From Paenibacillus terricola (GTDB taxonomy: Bacteria; Bacillota; Bacilli; Paenibacillales; Paenibacillaceae), in the NCBI RefSeq assembly GCF_014779765.1, contig NZ_JACXZA010000004.1, forward strand, positions 372,001 to 436,000: 64,000 nucleotides of DNA, in the 5' to 3' direction. Below the pieces are notes generated by a model. That model was given only the letters and a program-made list of their open reading frames with translations, did not search any database and was not told the origin of the DNA. Shown piece by piece: positions 8,385 to 16,574 of this stretch (within the stretch, counting starts at the first letter, position 1; each line of letters opens with the position of its first letter). The position numbers and the translations under genes were made by a program.

Positions 8385-10382
8385 ATGATGGATCAAGGCA
8401 ACAACGGACAATCGATACGCAATATCGGCATATTTGCCCATGTCGACGCAGGCAAAACAACGACGACCGAGCAGTTGCTCTACCGCAGCGGCCGCATTCG
8501 GACGCTTGGCAGCGTAGACGATGGAACCGCACAGACGGATTCGCTTGAGGTTGAGCGCGAGCGGGGCATTAGCGTACGGGCGGCGGTAACGCGGTTGGAA
8601 TGGAACGGCGTTCGCATTAATCTCGTCGATACGCCGGGGCATGTCGACTTCTTGTCGGAGGTGGAGCGTTCGCTGCGCGTCATGGATGCTGCAGTGCTTA
8701 TCGTGTCGGCGGCTGAGGGCGTACAGGCGCAGACAGAGGTCATCTGGCAGGCACTGCGCGAGATGCACATTCCAACCCTTATCTATGTGAACAAAATGGA
8801 CCGCATCGGCGCAGACGCTGCAGCTGTGCTGGCGCAGATTCGCCGGCTGTTGACGCCGAATGCCGTACCTGTACAGGCGCCAATCGGCGCCGAAGAGACG
8901 TTCACTGGCGCGCGCAGCCTGCTTGCGCCAGAGGAGCTGCAGCCAGACGCATCGTCTTACGGGACGATGCTGGCTGAAACGATCGCGGAACGCGACGAGA
9001 CGCTGCTCATGCGCTATCTCGACACTGGCTCGCTCTCGGTAAGCGAGGTGGAGGGGCAGCTCGTACCCGCAGTGGGAAAGGCTGAGCTGTATCCTGTATT
9101 GTTCGGTGCATCCGCGAGAGGAATCGGGGTCGAGCCGCTGCTTGATGCAATGGTAACACTGCTGCCTCCGCCGCAGGGAGAAGCGCAGGGACCGCTGTCC
9201 GGCGTCGTATTCAAGCTGGAGCGGGATCCGATTATGGGACGCGTGGCATACGTCCGGCTGTATAGCGGCACGCTTCGCAATCGGGATACGGCGCTGAATG
9301 TGACGCAGCTGACGAATGACAAAGTGACGCAGATTCGAACCGCGGATGGGCGGCGTTCGGAAGATAGCGGCGTGGTTGAGGCCGGCGATATTGCAGCCGT
9401 ATATGGCTGGGGTCGCGCTCGAATCGGCGATATTATCGGTTCGCCTGAGCATGTGCCAGGCAGCGCGCAGCTTGCGGTACCGCTGCTGACTGTACAGGCG
9501 CATTGGCCCAACGATGCCGTTTATCCGGCCGCTGTTGCCGCGCTGCAGGAGCTGGCCGATGAAGATCCGCTGCTCGATCTGCAGTGGCTGCAGGATGAGC
9601 GTGAGCTGCACCTGAAGGTAATGGGACCGATTCAGATTGAGGTGCTGACGCAGCTGATCAGCACGCGGTTCGGACTGGACGTCACGTTCGGAGCGCCATC
9701 GGTTATCTATAAAGAGACGCCGGCGTCGGCGGGCGAGGGTTATGTTGCCTATCTGATGCCGAAGCCTTGCTGGGCTATTCTGCGCTTCGCGATTGAACCT
9801 GGCGAACGCGGAAGCGGCATTGTCTACGCTTCGACTGCGCGGCGCGAGCGGCTGCTGGAAAGTTACCAGAACGAGGTCGCACGGCGCGTGCCGGAAGCGC
9901 TTCAACAGGGGCTGCTCGGCTGGGAAGTTACCGATCTGAGGGTGACATTGGTTGAGGGCGAGCACCATGTATGGCATACCCATCCGCTCGACTTCGTCGT
10001 TGCGACGCCGATGGGCATTATGGATGGCCTGAACCGGATCGGAACAAAGCTGCTGGAGCCGATCGTCAGATTCCGCTTGTCAGTGCCGGAGGAATTCGGC
10101 GGCAAAGTGATGAACGAGTTGATGATCATGCGCGCGGAGTTTGAGCCGCCGGCTCTGCATAATGGAAGGATGGAGCTAGAAGGCCTGCTGCCGGTGGCGA
10201 CATCGCTTGATTTTCCGGCACGGTTGGGTGCAATGACGAAGGGAAGAGGAGCCTTGTCGACCTTCTTCCATGGGTATCAGGAATGTCCGACCGACGTAAC
10301 TGCTGAACGACAGCGTCGCGGGGTTAATCCGCTCGATCAAGCGAAGTATATTTTGGCCGCTCGGAAAGCTCTATCCCAGTAG
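8385..10382 (+). CDS. Tet(M)/EF-G-like ribosomal protection GTPase
   Basis: A translational GTPase of about 665 residues, in the tetracycline-resistance ribosomal protection family, a paralogue of EF-G. The G domain has G1 AHVDAGKTTTTEQ, the switch region RGISVRAAVT, G3 DTPGHVDF and G4 NKMD. Domain II follows around residues 230-340, and domains III-V to the C-terminus. The start is the ATG at 8385, with GAGGGG 6 nt upstream. An AGGAGG at 8325-8330 lies further up with no ATG behind it and may belong to a leader. Family members remove tetracycline from the ribosome, but distant chromosomal members are untested, so resistance is not certain. Confidence 0.8.
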   Translation: MMDQGNNGQSIRNIGIFAHVDAGKTTTTEQLLYRSGRIRTLGSVDDGTAQTDSLEVERERGISVRAAVTRLEWNGVRINLVDTPGHVDFLSEVERSLRVMDAAVLIVSAAEGVQAQTEVIWQALREMHIPTLIYVNKMDRIGADAAAVLAQIRRLLTPNAVPVQAPIGAEETFTGARSLLAPEELQPDASSYGTMLAETIAERDETLLMRYLDTGSLSVSEVEGQLVPAVGKAELYPVLFGASARGIGVEPLLDAMVTLLPPPQGEAQGPLSGVVFKLERDPIMGRVAYVRLYSGTLRNRDTALNVTQLTNDKVTQIRTADGRRSEDSGVVEAGDIAAVYGWGRARIGDIIGSPEHVPGSAQLAVPLLTVQAHWPNDAVYPAAVAALQELADEDPLLDLQWLQDERELHLKVMGPIQIEVLTQLISTRFGLDVTFGAPSVIYKETPASAGEGYVAYLMPKPCWAILRFAIEPGERGSGIVYASTARRERLLESYQNEVARRVPEALQQGLLGWEVTDLRVTLVEGEHHVWHTHPLDFVVATPMGIMDGLNRIGTKLLEPIVRFRLSVPEEFGGKVMNELMIMRAEFEPPALHNGRMELEGLLPVATSLDFPARLGAMTKGRGALSTFFHGYQECPTDVTAERQRRGVNPLDQAKYILAARKALSQ

Positions 10383-10540
10383 TCCGTACGCCGCGGTTAA
10401 TAGGTAAAAAGTTGGATACTGTTTACATATGTTAATTTTCCCTATAAGCGGAGGAGAAGGCGGTTTCAGATCGAATATGTACTGCGTCAATGTTGTTGTG
10501 AGAGTGACGAAATGAATCATCACTCATCCGGGAGGATTTC

Positions 10541-12418
10541 ATGGTGACACGATGGTTATCGAGGCTGCGACGAGCGATGTCCAGCGTATTTCGGAACATG
10601 AGAGAACATGGTTTACGGCGTAATGCACAACGCATGGCAATGCTGGGGAGCTGGGAATATGATGCATCCAGCGGGAGATTTTATGGAACAAGAGAGTTCT
10701 ATGCCCTATTCGGCATAGGAGAATTAGTAGATAAACGATTGACGCTGGATCAAGTGTTTGAGCGAGTTCATCCGGATGATCTGGCATTGTTCCAAAACTA
10801 CTTGAACGGTTCGGATCTAACCTCTGTCCAGGCCGTCGGTTTTCGAATCATTCGATCGGATGGGAATACCCGATGGCTGCATTCGCAGTTTAGGCTATAT
10901 GGCACAAGCCGATGCGTTGGCATCGTACAGGATATTACGAGAACGCAAAGCCTTGAGGACGAAGTGAAACTGCTCAATTACCATATGACTGCTTTCATCG
11001 ACCGTCACATTGATCCGGTTGTTATTTGGAATGCGGATTGGCGTGTCGTGCGGGTCAACCCTGCTTTCACGGCGCTGTTCGGGTTTGAGCGTGGGGAAGT
11101 AGAGGGGCGATCCATTAGGGAGTGCGCGTTCATTCCGCAGGATCATCAATCTGAACTGGAGAAGATCAGCCGTCTTGCCAATGAGCAGGGAAAGGCAATC
11201 ATCATCGATACACTGCGTCAGAAGAAAGATGGAACACCGCTTCATATTCTGCTGTCCATTACGCCAATGGCCGATAGCGAAGGCAGAACAACCACTTGGA
11301 TTGCGATTCTGCGTGACTATACGGGGCAGCTGGAAGCCAATCGTCAGTTAAAGGAAGCACAAGCGGAGCTGGAGAGCTTCATTGCGTGCAATCCTGATGC
11401 GATCGGCTTCTTCAACAACGACGGTACAGTTCGTCAAGTGAATGCAGCGTTTGAGCGGGTGCTTGGTTGCGCTGTTGAAGAGCTAAAGGTGAAGAAGTTG
11501 ACCGAGATGCCGTTTGTCCGTACGGTTGTGCAGTCGGATGAAGAACTGACAGCAATCATCCAATCTGGCGGGATGCAAAGTAAAGAAGTGGATGTGCTCC
11601 GCGTTGACGGTACGGTACTGACCGGACTTATGTCGCTAACGCCTTTTCCCGATCAGGCGGGGTTTGCCCTCATTGTGAAGGACGTCAGCGAGCTGCGCGA
11701 AACAAAGGATTTGCTCGGCCGTTCGGAGATGCTGTCGATGATCGGGCAGCTAGCGGCTGGCGTCGCGCACGAAATCCGCAACCCTCTCACCTCGTTGAAG
11801 GGGTTTATTCGTCTGATCGAGCCGGCCTTGCAGCCTAGAGAGTTTCGTTATCTCGACATTATGAAGGGCGAGTTAGACCGAATAGAGCTTATCGTTAATG
11901 AAATGCTTGTTCTGTCCAAACCGCAAATCATGGAGCTCGCCCTCTACCCGATGGATGAGCTGCTCGATTATATTATCGAACTGCTTAATACGCAAGCCGT
12001 TATGAAAAGCATCGAAATCGAACGGATCTTCGAGCCTGTCCCGCCGATCGAGTGCGAGCAGCGGAGAATTAAGCAGGTGTTCGTCAATTTGCTTAAGAAC
12101 GCAATCGAGTCAATGGAGCCTAACGGGATTATTAAGGTGAGCATTGAACGGGCGGACGAAGATCATATTCGGGTTGTGGTCAGCGACCAAGGGAAGGGGA
12201 TGTCGCAGGAGCAGCTCGCTCGTCTGACAGAGCCGTTCTATACAACGAAAGAGAAGGGCAACGGTCTAGGGCTGATGATGACGGCAAGCATCGTAGAACG
12301 GCACGGCGGTACAATTGTGTTCGATAGTGTAGTGGGGGAAGGGACGGCGGTTACCGTGACGCTTCCTATTGAACAGAAGAAGCAAGAGCTGTTGTCGGGC
12401 AGGCTGTTGGCGCACTGA
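10541..12418 (+). CDS. Multi-PAS sensor histidine kinase (sporulation-kinase type)
   Basis: A 625-residue cytoplasmic-looking histidine kinase with no membrane segment. Three PAS domains are visible: about residues 35-135 (LGSWEYDASSGRFYG, a PAS_3 fold), 150-265 (WNADWRVVRVNPAFTALFGF) and 280-390 (IGFFNNDGTVRQVNAAFERV). The HisKA box AAGVAHEIRNPLTSLKGF carries the phospho-accepting His near residue 410, and an HATPase_c domain (NLLKNAIESM, DQGKGM, GNGLGLMM) ends the protein. GGAGG precedes the ATG. No response regulator is adjacent, which fits the orphan KinA/KinE-type kinases that feed the Spo0F phosphorelay. That role is inference. Confidence 0.85.
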   Translation: MVTRWLSRLRRAMSSVFRNMREHGLRRNAQRMAMLGSWEYDASSGRFYGTREFYALFGIGELVDKRLTLDQVFERVHPDDLALFQNYLNGSDLTSVQAVGFRIIRSDGNTRWLHSQFRLYGTSRCVGIVQDITRTQSLEDEVKLLNYHMTAFIDRHIDPVVIWNADWRVVRVNPAFTALFGFERGEVEGRSIRECAFIPQDHQSELEKISRLANEQGKAIIIDTLRQKKDGTPLHILLSITPMADSEGRTTTWIAILRDYTGQLEANRQLKEAQAELESFIACNPDAIGFFNNDGTVRQVNAAFERVLGCAVEELKVKKLTEMPFVRTVVQSDEELTAIIQSGGMQSKEVDVLRVDGTVLTGLMSLTPFPDQAGFALIVKDVSELRETKDLLGRSEMLSMIGQLAAGVAHEIRNPLTSLKGFIRLIEPALQPREFRYLDIMKGELDRIELIVNEMLVLSKPQIMELALYPMDELLDYIIELLNTQAVMKSIEIERIFEPVPPIECEQRRIKQVFVNLLKNAIESMEPNGIIKVSIERADEDHIRVVVSDQGKGMSQEQLARLTEPFYTTKEKGNGLGLMMTASIVERHGGTIVFDSVVGEGTAVTVTLPIEQKKQELLSGRLLAH

Positions 12419-12451
12419 TGAAGTGCGTTAATAGATCTGTTCGATAATAAG

Positions 12452-12480
12452 TGATAATAATTATCATTATTGGATATAAT
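12452..12480 (+). promoter_or_regulatory. Perfect Fur box with -10 element, no coding gene behind it
   Basis: TGATAAT-A-ATTATCA at 12452-12466 matches the 7-1-7 Bacillus Fur box at all 14 positions. A consensus -10, TATAAT, follows at 12475-12480; the -35 is weak. The promoter would read rightward, yet the next rightward gene starts almost 600 bp away and the gene in between is on the other strand. This is the basis for the candidate RNA at 12487-12826. Confidence 0.7.
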
Positions 12481-12591
12481 ACAGTTGGCAGCATGAACGT
12501 CGAAGAAGGAAGTGGGCAGCCTCTCGGCAAGGCCGCCCGGGTACTAAGGCATAAGGTTCGTTAGCGTTTGGTTCAGGCGCTAACAGCTGGA

Positions 12592-12744
12592 TTAGATTTT
12601 GGGCTCAAAAGTTTTGCAGTCCGTCTCTTCGGACTGACGTGGTTGATTGGAGCGGCTAACGACATAGATCGATGTCGCGCTGCATTTGTTTCCTGCTGCC
12701 CAGTACTTACACGAATTAACTTCACACAGGACGTCTTTTGCCAT
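12592..12744 (-). CDS. DUF1540 small Cys-rich protein
   Basis: A 50-residue protein of the DUF1540 family: it starts MAKDVLCEVNSCKYW and carries CSATSIYV and a C-terminal TDCKTF. The four Cys (CxxxxC, C, C) are the family signature and probably bind a metal. The start is set by a perfect AGGAGGTGA 8-10 nt upstream of the ATG at 12744; a longer frame to 12831 has no such site. Its function is unknown; relatives are common in spore formers. The whole gene lies within the region covered by the candidate Fur-controlled antisense RNA. Confidence 0.85.
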   Translation of the reverse strand: MAKDVLCEVNSCKYWAAGNKCSATSIYVVSRSNQPRQSEETDCKTFEPKI

Positions 12745-12801
12745 GGATGAGTCACCTCCTGTTCCCATTCGTAGCGGCGTCTTTTCGATATCGATACTCC
12801 C

Positions 12802-12826
12802 GCTCATTCTAAGGATGGGCTTTTTT
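12802..12826 (+). terminator. Rightward terminator inside the DUF1540 upstream region
   Basis: An 8-bp stem (GCTCATTC with GGATGGGC, two G-U pairs) with loop TAA is followed by six T. It only makes sense for a rightward transcript, and there is no rightward gene before it except the kinase ending at 12418. Confidence 0.6.
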
Positions 12827-13025
12827 GTCATGCTTTTATACTTTGATCGGACAGGAAAAGTGAACCGGTTATGGGCATTACAACTGGTGTATCAGATCAT
12901 GCATACAATGTAAAATAATAGTTGAAACCTCTTACATTGGCGTCATACAATAGAACTACTGATAGTCTCAATAACGGTCTATTGTCGCAGGATAGTAGAA
13001 CGAACGACTTGCTTATTTACATTTT

Positions 13026-13039
13026 TGAAAACGATTTCG
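13026..13039 (+). promoter_or_regulatory. Candidate CcpA cre site upstream of endoglucanase
   Basis: TGAAAACGATTTCG matches 13 of 14 positions of the cre pattern TGAAANCGNTTNCA. It lies 36 bp before the endoglucanase start codon, where bound CcpA would block transcription in the presence of preferred sugars. The rest of 12827-13025 shows no other clear signal. Confidence 0.5.
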
Positions 13040-13074
13040 ATACATATTATGGGAATTCCAAAAGGAGAGACAGG

Positions 13075-14853
13075 ATGCGATCACGCGGCAGATACGGGCT
13101 GTATGTCGTTATTGTGATTGGCGTAATGGCGATTGCCTCGATGCTGTTCATGAATCGGGATAACAAGCAAGAGCCAGCAAAGGAGAAGAATACCACCCTT
13201 CAGCACAGTGGGCAGAGCGGAGAGATTGGCAAGAGTATGATAACGCCAACCGATAATACGGCTGGTCAGGAGCCGGCTGAGGAACCGGTGCTGGACCCGT
13301 TTATACCGATTACAGCTGTTGATGCGGTAGCTCAGATGGGGGTCGGCTGGAACTTAGGCAATCAACTCGATGCGATGCCCGACGAGGGCGACTGGGGCAA
13401 CGGCCTTGTCGATACGAGCGTGTTCGATGAGGTGAAGGATGCAGGCTTCGACCTTATTCGAATCCCGGTCTCTTGGAATGATCATATTGGCGCGGCGCCT
13501 GACTACACTATCGAAACGCTATGGATGGACCGCGTCGAGGAAGTTGTCGATTGGGCTATCGAACGGAACATGTGGGTCATGCTCAACGTGCACCATGACT
13601 CGTGGAAGTATATGAACTTGGATAAACAGGCGGATCCAGAGGAGTCGCTTCGCAAATTCGTGAAGGTATGGGAGCAGATTGCACAGCGTTTCAGCGGCAA
13701 GAGCGAGAAGCTGATGCTCGAGACCCTTAATGAGCCGACCGACATTGATCCTGACAAGCTTAATGAGTTGAATGATCAGATCCTCCAGATTATCCGGAAC
13801 TCGGGCGGCAATAACAAAGAGCGGCTGGTCGTCGAACCCGGGCTTCATACGAATATCGATGAGACGATCAAGACGTTCAAGAAGCCCAATGATCCATATG
13901 TGATTCTAACGGTACACAACTATGATCCATGGGATTATGTCTCCAACTGGTGGGGGCATGTGACTTGGGGCACAGACAGCGACAAAACGTATTTCGACGA
14001 TATGTTCAAGCGGCTGCATGACAAGTTCGTAGCGGATGGTTTGCCGGTTATTATCGGGGAATTCGGGACGCTTGGCACGAATGAGCGGCATTCGAAGTGG
14101 TCTTATCATGATTATTTCGTCCGTACGGCGAAGAAATACGGCATGGTGTCTGTCTGGTGGGATAATGGCGAGCATCTGGACCGATTGCGAGGATATTGGA
14201 ATGATCCGATTGTGAAGGACATTATCGTCAATGCCTCGCACGGCATTGCGAACTCGTTCGTCGAGACTGGCGATCTGTATGTAAGGCAGGACAAGGCAGA
14301 CGATACGGCTCTTCAATTAGAGCTGAACGGCAACACAATGATAGGCGTATTTAATGGCGATACAGCGCTTGGCGAAGACGACTACGGTTATGATGCTGAC
14401 AATGCGAAAGTGACGATCAAGCGGGCTTACTTGGAGGGCATGCTGAAGGACAAGGGACTTGGCGATATGGGCCAGCTTACGTTCCGCTTCTCGCAAGGCG
14501 CTGACCAGATCGTCCATGTGCATCAGTATAAGGACCCTGTGCTGAAGCAGAAGGAGCTTGTCATCGACCGAAGCGGCGGTGATATTGTTGGCGATACCGG
14601 AATTGAATTGGATTATAACGGCACGGAGATGGCACGGATAAAGGCAGTAGAGGCGGATGGCCAGTCCGTTCATACGGAGTGGAAGGATAAGCAATATGTG
14701 AATCTGTCCGACGACTTCACTTTTGACGCGTACCGTGTTTATCTGAAAGCGAAGTTCGCGAATATGTTTGATAAGGATGCAACCATTACACTGGAGTTCT
14801 GGCCTTCAGGCGTTCAGCTTGAGGTGCCGGTAAAGGCCATTTATAAGAAATAA
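13075..14853 (+). CDS. GH5 endoglucanase with CBM_X2 and CBM46 modules
   Basis: A 592-residue secreted or membrane-anchored cellulase. The start at 13075 has AAAAGGAGAG upstream. An N-terminal signal-anchor (GLYVVIVIGVMAIASMLFM) is followed by an acidic linker to about residue 80. The GH5 catalytic domain, probably subfamily 4, spans about 85-400, with VGWNLGNQLDA, LNVHHDSW, the acid/base Glu in LETLNEPTD and the nucleophile Glu in VIIGEFGTLG. The C-terminal 190 residues look like a CBM_X2 module followed by CBM46, the usual GH5_4 layout. It would hydrolyse beta-1,4-glucans such as cellulose, beta-glucan or xyloglucan. A cre site upstream suggests catabolite control. Confidence 0.88.
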   Translation: MRSRGRYGLYVVIVIGVMAIASMLFMNRDNKQEPAKEKNTTLQHSGQSGEIGKSMITPTDNTAGQEPAEEPVLDPFIPITAVDAVAQMGVGWNLGNQLDAMPDEGDWGNGLVDTSVFDEVKDAGFDLIRIPVSWNDHIGAAPDYTIETLWMDRVEEVVDWAIERNMWVMLNVHHDSWKYMNLDKQADPEESLRKFVKVWEQIAQRFSGKSEKLMLETLNEPTDIDPDKLNELNDQILQIIRNSGGNNKERLVVEPGLHTNIDETIKTFKKPNDPYVILTVHNYDPWDYVSNWWGHVTWGTDSDKTYFDDMFKRLHDKFVADGLPVIIGEFGTLGTNERHSKWSYHDYFVRTAKKYGMVSVWWDNGEHLDRLRGYWNDPIVKDIIVNASHGIANSFVETGDLYVRQDKADDTALQLELNGNTMIGVFNGDTALGEDDYGYDADNAKVTIKRAYLEGMLKDKGLGDMGQLTFRFSQGADQIVHVHQYKDPVLKQKELVIDRSGGDIVGDTGIELDYNGTEMARIKAVEADGQSVHTEWKDKQYVNLSDDFTFDAYRVYLKAKFANMFDKDATITLEFWPSGVQLEVPVKAIYKK

Positions 14854-14859
14854 AACGTT

Positions 14860-14907
14860 AGCCCCCGTTGAATCAGCGCATTCGTGCCGCTTCAATGGGG
14901 GCTTTTC
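14860..14907 (+). terminator. Terminator after the endoglucanase gene
   Basis: A 13-bp stem (AGCCCCCGTTGAA with TTCAATGGGGGCT, one G-U pair) with an 18-nt loop is followed by TTTTCC. It starts 7 bp after the stop codon. Confidence 0.8.
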
Positions 14908-14918
14908 CGTTCGGTAGC

Positions 14919-15248
14919 ATATCTTTCGGAGCCTGGCTGTGCGAAAGATATCGAGGTATCACGGGGCGCAGCCCCTCACTCAACTAGGGTTCTGAAGGGG
15001 CAAGGCCCCTTTATCCGGTCGAGCGCCGACCAAGAGCGTGTCCCGCAGGGACGACAAGCGGCTGTACGCACGTACTTCGGGTCGAGCTGAGACTCCCTAC
15101 TCCATCATCAACCGTACCTGGGCACACTCAACGTAAAGCGTGTCCCGATCAGGGACGAAAGCGAGCATACGCCACCCGTATATAGACCAGTCCTGCGGGA
15201 TTCCAAAGGGTGCAACCCTTGGAGCCCTCCCTCTCGGGAGAGGGAGGG
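14919..15248. repeat. Palindrome-rich intergenic block
   Basis: This gene-free block is packed with inverted repeats. ATATCTTTCG pairs with CGAAAGATAT (14919-14951). GGGGC/GCCCC and GGGGC/GCCCC pairs follow near 14965 and 14997. Two copies of AGCGTGTCCCG, each followed by GGGACG, lie at 15035-15053 and 15137-15157, about 102 bp apart. Further right are CCAA-GGGT/ACCC-TTGG at 15203-15222 and an 11-bp stem CCCTCCCTCTC/GAGAGGGAGGG at 15225-15248. It looks like a stack of dispersed palindromic elements or a structured RNA; no protein is evident. Confidence 0.5.
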
Positions 15249-15269
15249 TTTGGGTGGGTGTGCGAAAAT

Positions 15270-15947
15270 TTAGCGAACCCATTGAACGACGCTGTCGATG
15301 GAACGGCGCGTCTTCGCGCGGGGCTCTTGAACGCGATAGCCGAAGGCGGCCATCGCAGATACACTGAATTGCTCAGGATCGAGAATTCCTTCTTCTGCAA
15401 GGATGCGATTCAGATCGTCCAGCACGAAGCCTTCTATTGGGCAGGAATCGATACCGATTAGCGAAGCGGCTGTCAGCATGTTGCCAAGGGCGATGTACGT
15501 CTGCCTGCTGGCCCATTCGAATACGTAACGGTCATCGCCGAGCAGTCGGAAGTCCGACTCCAGGAAGTTCTGATACGCTTGGCGTTTGCCTGCTGCTACT
15601 TCTGGCGGAAGCTGCTGGATTTGTTCAATCATATGAGTAATGTGGGGCGAGTCAGGTAACAGGGAAGGAGCTGTGCGAGTTAAGAATACGATGAAGTGGC
15701 TTGCTGTAGGCAGCGATCGCTGTGCGCCCCATGCTGCGCCGCGAATTCGTTCGCGAACCGCTTCGTTCTGAACAACGACGAAACGCCAAGGCTCGAAGCC
15801 GAAGGAGCTAGGCGATAAACGGCCAGCCTCCAGAATAAAGTCGAAGTCCTCATCGGAAATTTTGCGTGCGGGATCGAATATTTTAGTGGCATGTCGGAAT
15901 TGGTAAGCAGCCGTAATTTCATCTTTCGTTAGGCGAGTTGTTTCCAT
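15270..15947 (-). CDS. Nitroreductase-family NAD(P)H oxidoreductase
   Basis: A 225-residue FMN-dependent nitroreductase of the NfsB/YfkO type. The N-terminal FMN-binding motif RHATKIFDPARKISDED is at about residues 18-34, and SPSSFGFEPWRFVVV at about 45-60 is the conserved substrate/FMN segment. The C-terminal AFGYRVQEPRAKTRR completes the family pattern. It would reduce quinones or nitro compounds with NAD(P)H. It diverges from an HxlR-type regulator; in B. subtilis the redox-sensing HxlR protein HypR controls the nitroreductase HypO (YfkO), and the arrangement here suggests the same partnership. Confidence 0.88.
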   Translation of the reverse strand: METTRLTKDEITAAYQFRHATKIFDPARKISDEDFDFILEAGRLSPSSFGFEPWRFVVVQNEAVRERIRGAAWGAQRSLPTASHFIVFLTRTAPSLLPDSPHITHMIEQIQQLPPEVAAGKRQAYQNFLESDFRLLGDDRYVFEWASRQTYIALGNMLTAASLIGIDSCPIEGFVLDDLNRILAEEGILDPEQFSVSAMAAFGYRVQEPRAKTRRSIDSVVQWVR

Positions 15948-16036
15948 CGATCATCATCCTTTCTTACCCAATTGCTGGGAACAACTTAATTATAAAAGGA
16001 GGGTTTTATTTCCGAAAGTACGCACATTTTTGTGAT

Positions 16037-16058
16037 ATAGTATTAAAAAAGGTACTAT
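16037..16058. promoter_or_regulatory. Candidate HxlR operator in the divergent region
   Basis: ATAGTA-N10-TACTAT is a perfect inverted repeat, 20 bp before the regulator start codon and overlapping a TATAGT -10-like sequence. Spacing and AT-rich character fit an HxlR/YodB-family dimer site. On the opposite strand a TATAAT at 15989-15994 could be the nitroreductase -10. Confidence 0.5.
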
Positions 16059-16078
16059 TGGGAGCGGAGGGAAGTCTC

Positions 16079-16519
16079 GTGAGTATGAAGAAAGAACAGT
16101 TGAGCGCTGCTGTGCCAGGTCAGTGTGAACAGCCTAAGGCAGGAAGTCGCTACACCTGCTCGGTTGAAGCTGCGCTGGATGTAATCGGGGGCAAGTGGAA
16201 GGGCATTATCGTCTTCCATCTGCTAACGGGCTCTCCTCGCCGGTTCAATGAGTTTCGCCGCCTAATGCCGATGATTACACAGCGTATGTTGACGCTTCAG
16301 CTTCGGGAACTAGAACAGGATGGCATCCTCCATCGGGAGGTATATCGGGAAGTGCCGCCGCGCGTGGAGTATTCGCTTACCCCGTTCGGGTTGACGCTGA
16401 AGCCGATCATCTTACAGATGTGGGAATGGGGCAAAACGTACGAGGCACGCCTCGCGGAGCAGGAGCAGACGCCGAACACGAGCGCGTTGAGCGATGAACG
16501 AAGCGAATCCTCTGAATAA
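16079..16519 (+). CDS. HxlR-family redox regulator (HypR/YodB type)
   Basis: A 146-residue winged-helix HxlR regulator. The family core is clear: CSVEAALDVIGGKWKGIIVF at about residues 28-47, then RRFNEFRRLMPMITQRMLTL and the wing PPRVEYSLTPFG. The Cys in YTCSVE sits where HypR and YodB carry their thiol sensor, and a second Cys (GQC) lies ten residues earlier. The GTG start is chosen because GGAGG lies 8 nt upstream. It is transcribed away from the nitroreductase and probably controls it in response to disulfide or quinone stress. The extended acidic C-terminus is not conserved. Confidence 0.85.
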   Translation: MSMKKEQLSAAVPGQCEQPKAGSRYTCSVEAALDVIGGKWKGIIVFHLLTGSPRRFNEFRRLMPMITQRMLTLQLRELEQDGILHREVYREVPPRVEYSLTPFGLTLKPIILQMWEWGKTYEARLAEQEQTPNTSALSDERSESSE

Positions 16520-16523
16520 AAAG

Positions 16524-16572
16524 AAGCCTGAACATCGATGCGCGTAATCGTGCATCGACGTTCAGGCTTTTT
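16524..16572. terminator. Bidirectional terminator between hxlR and yesN-like genes
   Basis: A long stem (AAGCCTGAA plus ATCGATGC with their complements, one mismatch) has a 10-nt loop, with T5 on the plus strand and TTTTTATTC on the minus strand. It lies between convergent genes and can serve both. Confidence 0.8.
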
Positions 16573-16574
16573 CT

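Larger units (their letters stand above)
12487..12826 (+). ncRNA. Candidate Fur-controlled RNA, antisense to DUF1540 gene
   Basis: The interval from just after the Fur box and -10 element to a rightward terminator is about 340 nt. It has no plausible rightward coding frame with a ribosome binding site. It can fold into a GGGC-GCCT/AGGC-GCCC hairpin at 12514-12538 and a GTTAGCG/CGCTAAC hairpin at 12560-12584. The RNA would cover the whole DUF1540 gene in antisense. A shorter form ending near 12600 is also possible. Fur-repressed small RNAs are known in Bacillus (FsrA), but no sequence similarity to FsrA is claimed. Transcription is inferred only. Confidence 0.45.

Noticed and set aside
8292-9983. 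A 563-codon open frame antisense to the ribosomal-protection GTPase gene
   Set aside because: The sense strand encodes a clear GTPase with all G motifs. The antisense translation has no recognisable domain and no binding site.
8385-10382. Acquired mobile tetracycline resistance gene
   Set aside because: Base composition matches the neighbours and no mobile element is nearby, so a chromosomal family member is more likely.
12481-12560. A 23-codon frame (MNVEEGSGQ...) just after the Fur box
   Set aside because: No ribosome binding site precedes the ATG, and the region folds into a GC-rich hairpin, so a non-coding RNA is more likely.
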